Notes: generated from the letters alone by a model not told the origin. DNA of 16,096 nucleotides from Bryobacteraceae bacterium (GCA_030039005.1 JASHQT010000300.1:1-16096); one strand, 5' to 3'; positions 1-7,666 are shown, numbered from the stretch's first letter. Numbers and translations are program-made.

Positions 1-191
1 CCAAGCGCCGTGTTGTACATGATGGCGCCGTGCGGGATGTAGAAGAAGCCCACGCGCATCTTGGGAGCAGCCGCCGTTTGAGCCAGCGCCGTCGCGGCGG
101 GCACCATGGCTTCGAGAAACGGCAGCGCCAGTTTCACTCCGGCAGCCTTCAGCACCGTTCTACGGGCGATATGTTTCTTGGTGAGGAACAT
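1..191 (-). CDS. DUF1552-family protein, N-terminal fragment (cut by window edge)
   Basis: Reading from the ATG at 191 leftwards gives about 63 residues beginning MFLTKKHIARRTVLKAAG and continuing through a hydrophobic stretch (LALPFLEAM) to a conserved-looking block, MRVGFFYIPHGAIM. The RRTVLK core followed by a hydrophobic segment and an alanine-rich cleavage region (around ATALAQ) resembles a twin-arginine (Tat) signal. The PHG segment is typical of the start of DUF1552 proteins, which are encoded next to DUF1592/DUF1588 haem proteins in Acidobacteria and Planctomycetes. The start lies 10 bp after the stop of the upstream DUF1592 gene on the same strand, so the two are probably one operon. 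No biochemical function is established for the family that I can name. The C-terminal bulk is outside the window, so integrity cannot be judged. Confidence 0.8.
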   Translation of the reverse strand, partial: MFLTKKHIARRTVLKAAGVKLALPFLEAMVPAATALAQTAAAPKMRVGFFYIPHGAIMYNTAL

Positions 192-201
192 GGGGTCCAC
201 C

Positions 202-2622
202 TTACCTGGCCGATGCCAGTTTCACTTCGTTATTTTCCTTCGGCGCGGGGGCCTGCTTGCGGAACGCGTCCGTGTTGACGATCCCCAAAACGATCGACGA
301 AAACCTGTAGTCATCTTTCGCCGCGCCGCGAACCACCGCGCGCGCCTGCGGCATGTCAAAGTATTCGAGTTGCCGGTTGAGAGCGTACATCATGAGCTTT
401 TCGGTGAAGGCTTCGGCGAATCGCGACGGCTGCTCGACAAGCTGCCCGGTGAGTTCCACCGGACCGTCGATCGCAACGCCGTTCGGCAGCACCGTTTTCG
501 CATCGATGGGGGCTTTGGCTTGCGCGTCCACGGTGCGCCACTCGCCGATCGCGTCGAAATTCTCGAGCGCCAGGCCGGTAGGGTCGATCACGCCATGGCA
601 CATCCGGCAGCTCGCTTTGTCGCGGTGCTGTTCCAGCCGCGCGCGCACGGTCTTCGGCAACTCGCCCGCCTTTTGCGAAAGGTCGGTGGCGGTGTTGGGC
701 GGCGGAGGCGCGGGCGGCGTGGCCATCAGTTTGTCCAGCACCCACTGCCCGCGGAGGACCGGCGACGTGCGGTCGCCGTACGAGGTCCGCAGCAGCACTG
801 CCGCCTTGCCGAGCAACCCGGCACGATCCTTATCGGCGAGCGTAACCTCGCGGAATTGGTTCCCCAGAACGTCGGGCACGCCATACAAGCGCGCCAGCCG
901 TTCGTTCAGGAACGTTTGGTCGGAGGTGAGGAGGTCCACCACGCTGCGGTCCTCAAGCAGGATGCTGGCGATGAACTCTTCGGCTTCCTTCGCGAAATCG
1001 CGCCGCAGTTGTTCGTTGAAGGCCGGGAACAGCTTCGGATCGGGCTGCACCGAATCGAGCGTCGTGAGATTCAGCCACTTCATCGCGAAACTGGTCACCA
1101 GGCTGGACGCCTTGGGGTCCGCCAGCATGCGCCGCACTTGCTTATCGAGCGCTCCCGGCTTGGTTAAGCCGTTCGAGGCGGCAAGCGACAGTAGCTCGTC
1201 GTCCGGGCCGGTGTTCCACAGGAAGAACGAAAGGCGCGAAGCCAACTCCAGATCCGTGAGCGCGAATTCGGCGTTTGCAGGCGTTCCCTTCAGCCCGCGA
1301 ATCGAGCGATACAGAAAATCCGGGCTCGCGAGCACGGCCGCCACCACCTGCTCGATGCCCTCGTCGAAGCTGGCGCCATTCTTGCGCCCGGCTTCATAGA
1401 ACGGCATCAGCCGGTCCACATCTTCGGCCGTCACCGGACGCCGGAACGCACGCCGCTCCAGGTGTTCGGTGATCTCCCGCGCACACGGCGTCTCGCCCAG
1501 TTTCTTGGGATCGCATACGAAAATCAGCGCGCGGCTGGCGGTTCCCGAAATTCCGGTCGAGTTGTACGGCCCGGCGATTTCGATGCTGCTCGCCAGGCGG
1601 GCCATGCGTTCGTTACCCGCGCCGAAACCCAGCGTACCGATGCCCCGGAATCCCGCCTCGACGTTTTCATCGGATTCCACACTCGCGCGGTCGATGAATG
1701 CCACCGCCAGATCGTGAACCCCGGCTTTCATCTGAACGGGAATTTTCTCGAAGCGAGACATAATTTCGGCGCGCCCCGCGGCGCCCTTGCGCTCGGCGAC
1801 CCGCAGGTCCGCCGGTCCGCCGATGGATTTCTTGAACACGATCCCGCCGTCGATCATGATCACCAGCGTGCTTTCATTCTCCAGCGCGGCAGTGTACAGA
1901 CCCGCACCAAGCTCGTCGACACTGATGCGATACTCCCCGTCCGCCGGGAAATCGTGCTTGAACCGCACCCCGCCGCGGGTGCCCACAGGCAGCGGCTCAT
2001 CGCTGTTCGCAACCGCGGAGATTAAGTACTTCACGTCTTGAAGGTGGCCCGTGGGATCGCCCACCGCCAGTTTCGCAACGTGCCGGGCGGCGCTCACGAA
2101 CTGATCCAGGAACGCCGGCGAAACGCTTAGCGCGTCCGCGATGTTGTCGAAGCCGTCCACCTGGATATCCTGTGGCAGGACGTCTTTCGGGCTGACGTCG
2201 ACACCCACTAAGGCTTTCACCGAGGCCGCGTACTCGGACCGGTTCAGGCGCTCAATAGGCACGTAGCCGGCCGTGGGACCTTTGGGATGCGCATCGAGCG
2301 CCGACTCCATCCAGGCCATGAACGAATCCGCTTCTTGGAGCGGTGGCTGCGGCATGCCCGGCGGCGGCATCAGGTGCCCGCGCAGCTTGCGCAAGGCCCT
2401 CTCCCAGACTTGCGCGTCATCCGGTGCATTCTTGAGATCCAGACCCTCCAACACTATGCCGCCGGCCTTCGCGCGCGCGTTGTGGCAGGTGAAGCAGTAA
2501 GTGGCCAGCATCACTTGATATCGATCCGGCGCGCCCGGTGTCTGTCCGAAAACTGGCGCTTCCAGAAACGCCGCTGAGGCGATCAACACCGCCAGCGCCG
2601 GTAAATCCATCAAACGCCTCAT
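202..2622 (-). CDS. DUF1592/DUF1588/DUF1585-family protein with two c-type haem motifs
   Basis: An 806-residue exported protein. Residues 1-26 form a signal peptide ending near VFGQ. A cytochrome-like domain follows with CFTCH (C43, C46, H47) and a possible axial Met in HLMPPPG (M85), matching the planctomycete-type cytochrome domain PSCyt1. RLNRSEY at 125-131 opens the DUF1587 region. About 373-440 resembles DUF1595 (REITEHLERRAFRRPVT), 450-580 DUF1592 (LASRLSFFLWN), 595-695 DUF1588 with a second haem motif CRMCH (C672, C675, H676), and 725-795 DUF1585. The region near 200-360 looks like a beta-rich ligand-binding insert. These families usually pair with DUF1552, as here. I infer a periplasmic or surface oxidoreductase role, but the reaction is unknown. 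The ATG at 2622 has no clear Shine-Dalgarno sequence; the ATG at 2610 is the alternative. Domain names come from family recognition, not a search. Confidence 0.88.
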   Translation of the reverse strand: MRRLMDLPALAVLIASAAFLEAPVFGQTPGAPDRYQVMLATYCFTCHNARAKAGGIVLEGLDLKNAPDDAQVWERALRKLRGHLMPPPGMPQPPLQEADSFMAWMESALDAHPKGPTAGYVPIERLNRSEYAASVKALVGVDVSPKDVLPQDIQVDGFDNIADALSVSPAFLDQFVSAARHVAKLAVGDPTGHLQDVKYLISAVANSDEPLPVGTRGGVRFKHDFPADGEYRISVDELGAGLYTAALENESTLVIMIDGGIVFKKSIGGPADLRVAERKGAAGRAEIMSRFEKIPVQMKAGVHDLAVAFIDRASVESDENVEAGFRGIGTLGFGAGNERMARLASSIEIAGPYNSTGISGTASRALIFVCDPKKLGETPCAREITEHLERRAFRRPVTAEDVDRLMPFYEAGRKNGASFDEGIEQVVAAVLASPDFLYRSIRGLKGTPANAEFALTDLELASRLSFFLWNTGPDDELLSLAASNGLTKPGALDKQVRRMLADPKASSLVTSFAMKWLNLTTLDSVQPDPKLFPAFNEQLRRDFAKEAEEFIASILLEDRSVVDLLTSDQTFLNERLARLYGVPDVLGNQFREVTLADKDRAGLLGKAAVLLRTSYGDRTSPVLRGQWVLDKLMATPPAPPPPNTATDLSQKAGELPKTVRARLEQHRDKASCRMCHGVIDPTGLALENFDAIGEWRTVDAQAKAPIDAKTVLPNGVAIDGPVELTGQLVEQPSRFAEAFTEKLMMYALNRQLEYFDMPQARAVVRGAAKDDYRFSSIVLGIVNTDAFRKQAPAPKENNEVKLASAR

Positions 2623-2651
2623 CGTTATAAACTTATTGCTGGATCAACGAG

Positions 2652-3443
2652 TTGCAGCACATCTTCTATCATAAACGCTACGCGGACTGGAAACGTTACC
2701 GGGCAATCCTTCTGGTGGCGATGATTGCCACGCCGGCCTCGGCGCTCGCGCAGCTTACGGTCCTCACCTCCGGCGGATTCGCAATTCCTCTGCGTCAAAT
2801 CCTTCCGGAATTCGAAAAATCTACCGGCATCACGGTAAACACACTGCGCGGCCAATCCCAGGGAGGTGGCGCCAATGCGATCGGCGCCCAGCTTCGCCGC
2901 GGTGTGCCCGCCGACGTCGTAATCATGTCCCGGGAAGGGCTGGACGGCTTGGTTGCCGAGGGCGAAATCGTTCCGGGGAGTGACGTGAATCTCGCGCAAA
3001 CTCCTCTGGGCGTCGCTGTGCGCGCGGGAGCGCCGAAGCCCGGCTTCAGCACAGTAGAGGCTTTCAAACAGATGTTGTTGGGCGCGAAGTCCATCACGTT
3101 TCCTAGCAGCACCACGGGGATCTACATGATGGACAAACTCTTCCCCCAGCTCGGCATCGCGGACCAGATTTCGGGCAAGATCACGCACGCAGGCGTCACC
3201 GATGTGGCAAAGGGAAATGCGGAATTGGCCATCCAACCGGTCAGTGAGCTGCTGCACGTGGAGGGCGCTGATTTTGCCGGCACGATCCCGCGCGAGATCC
3301 AGTACATCTCGGTGTTTAGTTGCGCGGTGGTCGCGGGCAGCAAACAGGTGGAGGCATCCCGGCGCCTGATCGAGTTCCTGCGGTCGGACGCGGCCAGGAA
3401 AGTGATTGCCGATAGCGGCATGGAGCCGCTGCGTTCGAAATAG
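2652..3443 (+). CDS. ModA-like periplasmic substrate-binding protein (orphan)
   Basis: 263 residues with the pattern of type-2 periplasmic binding proteins of the molybdate-binding (ModA, COG0725) group: LTVLTSGGF after the signal peptide, LPEFEKSTGI, then GVPADVVIMSREGLDGL, TPLGVAVRAGAPKP, the SSTTGIYMM hinge block and a C-terminal IEFLRSDAARKVI. The signal peptide runs to ASALA|Q near residue 33. The only in-frame conventional start that keeps a full signal peptide is TTG at 2652; an in-frame stop lies at 2628, and the next ATG (2721) leaves an 11-residue leader that is too short. No Shine-Dalgarno is evident. No permease or ATPase gene is adjacent, so it may serve a transporter encoded elsewhere or act as a sensor or scavenging protein. 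The ligand cannot be read from sequence; molybdate is only the family's namesake. Confidence 0.82.
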   Translation: MQHIFYHKRYADWKRYRAILLVAMIATPASALAQLTVLTSGGFAIPLRQILPEFEKSTGITVNTLRGQSQGGGANAIGAQLRRGVPADVVIMSREGLDGLVAEGEIVPGSDVNLAQTPLGVAVRAGAPKPGFSTVEAFKQMLLGAKSITFPSSTTGIYMMDKLFPQLGIADQISGKITHAGVTDVAKGNAELAIQPVSELLHVEGADFAGTIPREIQYISVFSCAVVAGSKQVEASRRLIEFLRSDAARKVIADSGMEPLRSK

Positions 3444-3477
3444 GACGGCGCCAGCGCGGGTCGCTGCGCAACGGCGT

Positions 3478-3486
3478 TGATATACT
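3478..3486 (+). promoter_or_regulatory. Candidate extended -10 promoter
   Basis: TGATATACT matches an extended -10 element (TGn followed by TATACT, five of six matches to TATAAT). It lies 20 bp before the ATG at 3507, giving a predicted leader of roughly 14 nt that contains the ribosome-binding site. No -35 match is visible, which is normal for extended -10 promoters. It would drive the VOC gene and the coupled downstream gene, and it argues against the upstream in-frame TTG at 3477 as a start. Confidence 0.5.
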
Positions 3487-3496
3487 GGCGAAGTCG

Positions 3497-3504
3497 AAGG
3501 AGGG
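3497..3504 (+). promoter_or_regulatory. Shine-Dalgarno deciding the VOC gene start
   Basis: AAGGAGGG sits two bases before the ATG at 3507. It is a near-perfect anti-16S match, although the spacing is tight. It selects this ATG over the TTG at 3477 in the same frame. Confidence 0.6.
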
Positions 3505-3506
3505 TT

Positions 3507-4529
3507 ATGAGGATCGCGTTCTATTTGGTTCCCGCGGCGGCTGCCGTGGCCATGATCGCTTGGGCGCAAACGGGGCCGGCGGACGAAACCACACCCCACA
3601 TCCGCAGCCTCTCGCACGCCATTCACGCGGTCAACGATCTGGATACCACGCTCGCGTTCTACCGCGATGTCTTCGGCCTCGCCGGAACGCCTCAGGACTT
3701 TCCCAATCCCGCCGTGCCGCAGCTCACCAATGCGCCCGGCGTCACGCTGCGCCTTTCGATGATGCGTCTTCCGGGGAAGATGCTCTTCGAGTTGACCCAT
3801 TTCAAAGGCCTGGAACGCCAGCCGGGACGCGCCGCCTACACAGATCCCGGCGCGGGCAGCATCGTGTTTTACGTCCGCGATCTCGACGAAGCCCTGGCCA
3901 ACGCCAAGAAAGCCGCTGCGCCCATCGTCACCACGGGCGGAGAGCCGGTCGAGATCGAAACCGCGAAGGGCAAGGCGCGCTCAGTTATCATTCGCGATCC
4001 CGACGGGTTTTTCGTGCAGATGGTTCAGGAAGCGCCTCCGCCGGGCGCGCCCGAAGGCAACGTGCATCGCGTCTCGCTCGCCTACACCATGGATAACGCC
4101 AAATCGACGCTGAAGTTCTACCACGGCATGCTGGGCGTCGATCTCAACGGCCCGTCGAAATTCTCAAAAGATCCCGCGATGCTGAAGCTCGTCGGCGCGC
4201 CCAAGGGAACGGAGTTTCGCCAACTGACCGGCGTCCTCCCGGGACCTCCCGCCGATATTGTATTCACCGAATTTCGCGGCCTGCCGCGCACCAAGTTTCA
4301 TCTGCGCGTCCGCGATCCCGGAGCGCCGGCCATGGCCATCCAGGTCAACGATCTTACCGGCATGGTGGCCATCATGAAAGCCGCCGGTGTTCCCGTGATT
4401 TCCATGAATGGTGAGATCGTGAACTTCGGTGGCGGCACGCATACCATCTTCGTCGAAGATCCGAACGGCATGAACCTCGAGGTGTTCGAGCGCACGGGTT
4501 CGCCGCCGCAAAGGACCGAGACAAAATGA
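3507..4529 (+). CDS. Secreted double-VOC (glyoxalase/dioxygenase-fold) protein
   Basis: 340 residues with a signal peptide (cleavage near AWA|Q at 20). Two tandem VOC domains follow, about 35-174 and 185-330. Domain 1 shows the typical start SHAIHAVNDLDTTLAFYRDVFGL, an E95 strand (LFELTHF) and the closing IIRDPDGFFVQMV. Domain 2 shows VHRVSLAYTMDNAKSTLKFYHGMLG and closes FVEDPNGMNLEVFE. In metal-dependent VOC enzymes each closing strand normally carries a Glu ligand; domain 1 has Q171 there while domain 2 keeps E325, so the metal site may be incomplete or asymmetric. Export is unusual, since most glyoxalase-fold enzymes are cytoplasmic. Its stop overlaps the next gene's start in ATGA, implying translational coupling. 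Substrate is unknown; lyase, dioxygenase or pure binding protein are all possible. Confidence 0.83.
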   Translation: MRIAFYLVPAAAAVAMIAWAQTGPADETTPHIRSLSHAIHAVNDLDTTLAFYRDVFGLAGTPQDFPNPAVPQLTNAPGVTLRLSMMRLPGKMLFELTHFKGLERQPGRAAYTDPGAGSIVFYVRDLDEALANAKKAAAPIVTTGGEPVEIETAKGKARSVIIRDPDGFFVQMVQEAPPPGAPEGNVHRVSLAYTMDNAKSTLKFYHGMLGVDLNGPSKFSKDPAMLKLVGAPKGTEFRQLTGVLPGPPADIVFTEFRGLPRTKFHLRVRDPGAPAMAIQVNDLTGMVAIMKAAGVPVISMNGEIVNFGGGTHTIFVEDPNGMNLEVFERTGSPPQRTETK

Positions 4530-5338
4530 AACCGCTTCGGCGGCACGCAGTTGTCCTCGCGTTATTCGTGGGTTGCCTGAACCTGCCCGCGCAGTGGATC
4601 CACTATCCGACAGCGGGCGTCCCCCATACGCCGGGCGGAAGGCCCGATCTTACGGCCGCCTGTCCGCGCATGCCGGACGGCAAGCCCGATCTTTCGGGAT
4701 TATGGGACAATCCCACCGATCGTCCGCCCAATCCACAATTTCCCGGCTGCGCGGCCGTTACCGACGAGTTCATCAACATCGCCGCGCATCTCAAGGGCGG
4801 CTTGCCCTACCAGCCTTGGGTCGCGGAATTGGTGAAGACGCGCCGCGGCGAGCAGCGCGTGAACGACCCCATGTCGCTTTGCCACCCCATCGGGCTCGTG
4901 CGCCTGCACACCTGGAACGGACCGCGAAAACTGGTCCAGTCGCATGGGCTGCTCATCATCATGAATGAGCTCGACACCACGTATCGCCAGATCTTCACCG
5001 ATGGCCGCCCGCTGCCGAAGGACCCCAATCCGTCTTGGAACGGCTACTCGAGCGGCCATTGGGAAGGCGACACGCTCGTCGTTCACACCGCCGGTTTTCG
5101 CGACGGCATTTGGCTGGATGCGATTGGCAATCCGATGACGGATCAGGCCCAAATTACCGAACGCTTCCATCGCGTCGACTTCGGGCATCTCGAAATCGAG
5201 CTCACCGTCGACGATCCGAAGGCCTACACCAAGCCGTGGACGGTGAAGATTGCGCAGGTGATCGATCTAGATACAGATCTGCTCGATTTTGTTTGCAACG
5301 ATGACGAGAAAGACATCCCGCATCTGTCGAGCAAATAG
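4526..5338 (+). CDS. Exported 'PDLSGLW' family protein of unknown function
   Basis: 270 residues with an N-terminal signal peptide (MKPLRRHAVVLALFVGCLNLPAQ). The body has features I recognise from a large, uncharacterised family abundant in Acidobacteria: GKPDLSGLWD near 52-61, PMSLCHPIG near 115-123, TTYRQIFTDGRPLPKDPNPS near 151-170, GHWEGDTLVVHTAGF near 177-191, ITERFHRVDFGHLEIELTVDDPKAYTKPW near 210-238, and a C-terminal VCNDDEKD. RPDLTA (39-44) and KPDLSG (53-58) look like a short internal repeat. The mature part has four cysteines (46, 75, 119, 257) that could form disulfides. The start ATG overlaps the VOC stop (ATGA), so the two are probably translated together and act in the same compartment. 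No catalytic residues can be assigned and no function is claimed. Confidence 0.8.
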   Translation: MKPLRRHAVVLALFVGCLNLPAQWIHYPTAGVPHTPGGRPDLTAACPRMPDGKPDLSGLWDNPTDRPPNPQFPGCAAVTDEFINIAAHLKGGLPYQPWVAELVKTRRGEQRVNDPMSLCHPIGLVRLHTWNGPRKLVQSHGLLIIMNELDTTYRQIFTDGRPLPKDPNPSWNGYSSGHWEGDTLVVHTAGFRDGIWLDAIGNPMTDQAQITERFHRVDFGHLEIELTVDDPKAYTKPWTVKIAQVIDLDTDLLDFVCNDDEKDIPHLSSK

Positions 5339-5356
5339 ATCCGTTCTCGATATTCG

Positions 5357-7285
5357 TCAGCGCTCGATCGATAACGCCAGCGCGTTCGCGGCCCATCCCG
5401 TCGCCATGGTCGAGATCCACTGGTCGTGTCCGTACGGAAAACCGCTCTCGAAATATTCCTGAAATTTCGTGGCGCGGCTCACCGCGTGCCAGGACCCGTC
5501 GGCGCTCTGCGTTCCCAGCAGGAACTTCACGCCGCGATCGTCCGGTTGCATGACGCCCGCTTCACTCAGCGCCCACAACGTCATGCCAGTGGCGTAGGCA
5601 TCGCTCGGAAATCCCGCGCGCTGCGCCCAACCGCCGTCCGAGCGCCGCTCGGTGAGGATCGGCTCGGCGAGTTTGCGAAGTTCGGCCGGGCTCGCGCCGG
5701 CCGCCGCCACTCCTACCAGCCGCATGTCCAGATCCTCCAGGATCACCGGGTGCGCGTGCAGCAGCCACTCCTTGCCGCGCGCAATGCGCTGCTTCATTTC
5801 CTCGGCGCGCCCCGGCGTGCCGTAGACCTTCAGGGCGCGCATCGCCATCGCGGTGCGGGAAAAATCGCTGTCCTGCATCGGCGATCGCGAGTATCCCGGC
5901 AGATGCCATCCACCGTCACCGCCCTGCGACTCCGCCAGGTTGCCGGCGAGATAATCCGTGGTGCGATCCGGCGCATAACCCGCCCGCACCAGCGCCTCCA
6001 CGGAATATAAGTTGTTGTCGGCGCCGCCTAAGGCCGCCGCGCCTTCGAGCGACACTGGGCCGATCCCAGCGATGATCTGCCGAATCCGTTCGTGCGATGC
6101 AGCCTCATCCACCGGGATGCCCTTGGCGCGAGCGGCCGCCGCCAAGAACTCCGCCGGAGGCTGTTCATGACAAGCGAAACATGCCGCCTTGTGGAAGAAC
6201 TGATCGTTGGTGCGTTCCAGCAACTGCATGCTGCGCGTGACGGCCGTCCGCCGGTCCAAAGGATCTTTGGCTAACTGCACCGGCTGATCGATCTGCTTCG
6301 GCGTTCCTCCCAATTCGCGAATCACCTCCGGGTCCGCGAACTTGTACGCCCAGTCCAGCGCGGTTTCGCCCGCGTGATTCGTCAGATGCTGATCGGCTCC
6401 GTGCGCGACCAGCATATTCACGGTCTTGCGATCGTATCGGTCCGTCCCGATCGCCAGCATCAACGGCGTGAAGCCGCGATAGTCCTGCGCATCGATGCGC
6501 GCATTGTCGCGCAGCAACACATTCACGGCTTCCGGAGGCCCGAAAGCCGCGGCCATTAGCAGCGGCGTCCAGCCCCCGAACTCCACCGTCCCGGTTTGAA
6601 TCTTGGGAAGCCCCTGGGTCATTGAGACCGCGTTCACCTTCGCGCCTTTGGCCAGCAGGAGTTTCACCGCCTCCAAGTTGCGGTTGCCCGCCGCGTTCAT
6701 GAGCGGCGTCAGGCCGATGAACGTATCCGGCGTCTCGATATCGGCGTGCGCGTCCAGAAGGAGCCGGACGGTCCCCGTATCGTTCCCGAACGTCGCGGCA
6801 TTCATTGGTGTGACGTGCCGCTTGTCCATCACGTCGACGTTCGCGCCCTTGGCTAGCAGCAGCCGCACCACCTCCGCCGACGGATTCGTAAACGCGGCGA
6901 TGATCAGCGCGGTCCGTCCGGTCCGCGCGGCTAAATTGACCTGCGCGCCATGCTCGAGCAGCAGGCGCACCTTCGCCGGGTCGGAAACCGACCACATCAG
7001 GGCCGTCGATCCAAAATCGTTCTGCGCGTTGACGTCGGCGCCGCGATCGATCAGCACGCGCATTGCGTCCAGCGACCCGATCTCGGCAGCCATCATCAAC
7101 GGCGTGATTCCGTGACGATCGGCCAGGTTCGCGCCAGTCTTGCCGCCGGATTCGCCGTCCAGCAAGGCCTTCAATTGAGCGATGTTGTTTTCGCGGATCG
7201 CGGCGTTAAGCCGGTCCGGCGCTTGTTCGGTATTTTGGGCCATCGCCGCCAGCGCGATCGCCGCAAGCAGGCACGCTTTCCCCAT
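5357..7285 (-). CDS. Exported ankyrin-repeat protein with CxxCH and cyclase-like toroid domain
   Basis: 642 residues from the ATG at 7285, whose N-terminus MGKACLLAAIALAAMAQ is a signal peptide; an in-frame start at 7372 would bury it behind 29 unrelated residues. About 25-331 contains eight or nine ankyrin repeats (such as GITPLMMAAEIGSLDAMRVLIDRGADVN), which are protein-binding modules. Next comes a single haem-type motif CFACH (C369, C372, H373). The C-terminal 240 residues have QW-like blocks GGDGGW (455-460), SDGGWA (549-554) and ADGSWH (595-600) with FSRTAMAMRAL and TGMTLWAL helices, resembling the alpha/alpha toroid of squalene cyclases and prenyltransferases. I see no cyclase DxDD motif, so catalysis is doubtful. 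It converges on the plus-strand gene ending at 5338 with 18 bp between. Operator-like sites lie 50-120 bp upstream. Function is unknown; the combination suggests an exported binding or redox scaffold. Confidence 0.82.
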   Translation of the reverse strand: MGKACLLAAIALAAMAQNTEQAPDRLNAAIRENNIAQLKALLDGESGGKTGANLADRHGITPLMMAAEIGSLDAMRVLIDRGADVNAQNDFGSTALMWSVSDPAKVRLLLEHGAQVNLAARTGRTALIIAAFTNPSAEVVRLLLAKGANVDVMDKRHVTPMNAATFGNDTGTVRLLLDAHADIETPDTFIGLTPLMNAAGNRNLEAVKLLLAKGAKVNAVSMTQGLPKIQTGTVEFGGWTPLLMAAAFGPPEAVNVLLRDNARIDAQDYRGFTPLMLAIGTDRYDRKTVNMLVAHGADQHLTNHAGETALDWAYKFADPEVIRELGGTPKQIDQPVQLAKDPLDRRTAVTRSMQLLERTNDQFFHKAACFACHEQPPAEFLAAAARAKGIPVDEAASHERIRQIIAGIGPVSLEGAAALGGADNNLYSVEALVRAGYAPDRTTDYLAGNLAESQGGDGGWHLPGYSRSPMQDSDFSRTAMAMRALKVYGTPGRAEEMKQRIARGKEWLLHAHPVILEDLDMRLVGVAAAGASPAELRKLAEPILTERRSDGGWAQRAGFPSDAYATGMTLWALSEAGVMQPDDRGVKFLLGTQSADGSWHAVSRATKFQEYFESGFPYGHDQWISTMATGWAANALALSIER

Positions 7286-7292
7286 GCGTGGA

Positions 7293-7298
7293 ATTATA
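7293..7298 (-). promoter_or_regulatory. Candidate -10 box giving a near-leaderless mRNA
   Basis: Minus-strand TATAAT, a perfect -10 consensus, ends 7 bp before the ATG at 7285. A start site 6-7 bp downstream would fall at the ATG itself, giving a leaderless or nearly leaderless transcript. There is no -35 match at 17 bp, so activation may depend on the upstream TACC(A/G)G sites. It could be chance in a short AT-rich patch. Confidence 0.4.
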
Positions 7299-7375
7299 TC
7301 CAAGTTGGATGCTGAGCCCGCCTCCTGGTCCAAACTACCGGGCCGCGCACCTGCGGCGAGGCTCAAAACCACCTA

Positions 7376-7405
7376 CTACCGGCGGGCAGTCTTCGAAAAT
7401 ACCAG
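7376..7405 (+). promoter_or_regulatory. Tandem half-site operator A, upstream of the ankyrin gene
   Basis: CTACCGG (7376-7382) and ATACCAG (7399-7405) are separated by 16 bp, so the repeat-to-repeat offset is 23 bp, about two helical turns. The same arrangement with the same offset occurs at 7726-7755. The second half-site is followed by CCGC, exactly as in the perfect palindrome at 9056-9073, but its right arm is not conserved here. A further CTACCGG lies at 7335-7341. The site lies 91-120 bp upstream of the ankyrin start codon. Confidence 0.4.
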
Positions 7406-7562
7406 CCGCGTGCGATATCTAATTCGCGGCGCACGGGCTATATTCTTTTCAGAATCCCCGTACAACCGGGCGAGCGACGCTGTCCAACGACACTCCAAAG
7501 CGGCGCCCGCCCGGCCCCGCACCCAGAAATCCGCTCCGGTTCTCACGTGTCACAAATGCAAG

Positions 7563-7613
7563 CAAGAAAAACGGGCGCAACGTCGAGTGACTCAGAGAGA
7601 GGGTTGCGCCCGT
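7563..7613 (-). terminator. Rho-independent-like hairpin, minus strand, with CU-rich loop
   Basis: ACGGGCGCAAC at 7571-7581 and GTTGCGCCCGT at 7603-7613 form a perfect 11-bp stem with a 21-nt loop. On the minus strand the stem is followed by a T-run (TTTTCTT) over 7570-7564, the hallmark of an intrinsic terminator; the plus strand has no T-run. The loop is longer than usual and, as minus-strand RNA, is CU-rich (CCUCUCUCUGAG). No minus-strand protein gene ends nearby, so it either terminates antisense read-through from the response regulator or ends a small RNA. The stem is certain; its role is inferred. Confidence 0.5.
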
Positions 7614-7666
7614 AAAATCGAGAGATTCAGTCAGCTACAGATTACGCCTCGGGTGGAGTTCTGAAC

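Noticed and set aside
106..1399. Two overlapping plus-strand open frames (353 and 348 codons)
   Set aside because: They oppose the DUF1592 gene, whose domains and haem motifs are unmistakable.
2652..3443. Naming the binding protein modA and assigning molybdate uptake
   Set aside because: No permease or ATPase gene is adjacent and ligand residues cannot be verified by eye, so only the family is stated.
2625..3800. Open frame of 391 codons on the minus strand
   Set aside because: It runs across two plus-strand genes with clear signal peptides and domains; composition is typical of a high-GC shadow frame.
5339..5356. Terminator in the convergent gap between the 'PDLSGLW' gene and the ankyrin gene
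   Set aside because: The gap is 18 bp and contains no stable inverted repeat or T-run.
7182..7664. Plus-strand open frame of 160 codons in the intergenic region
   Set aside because: It starts inside the ankyrin gene, contains the hairpin and operator half-sites, and shows no domain or ribosome-binding site.
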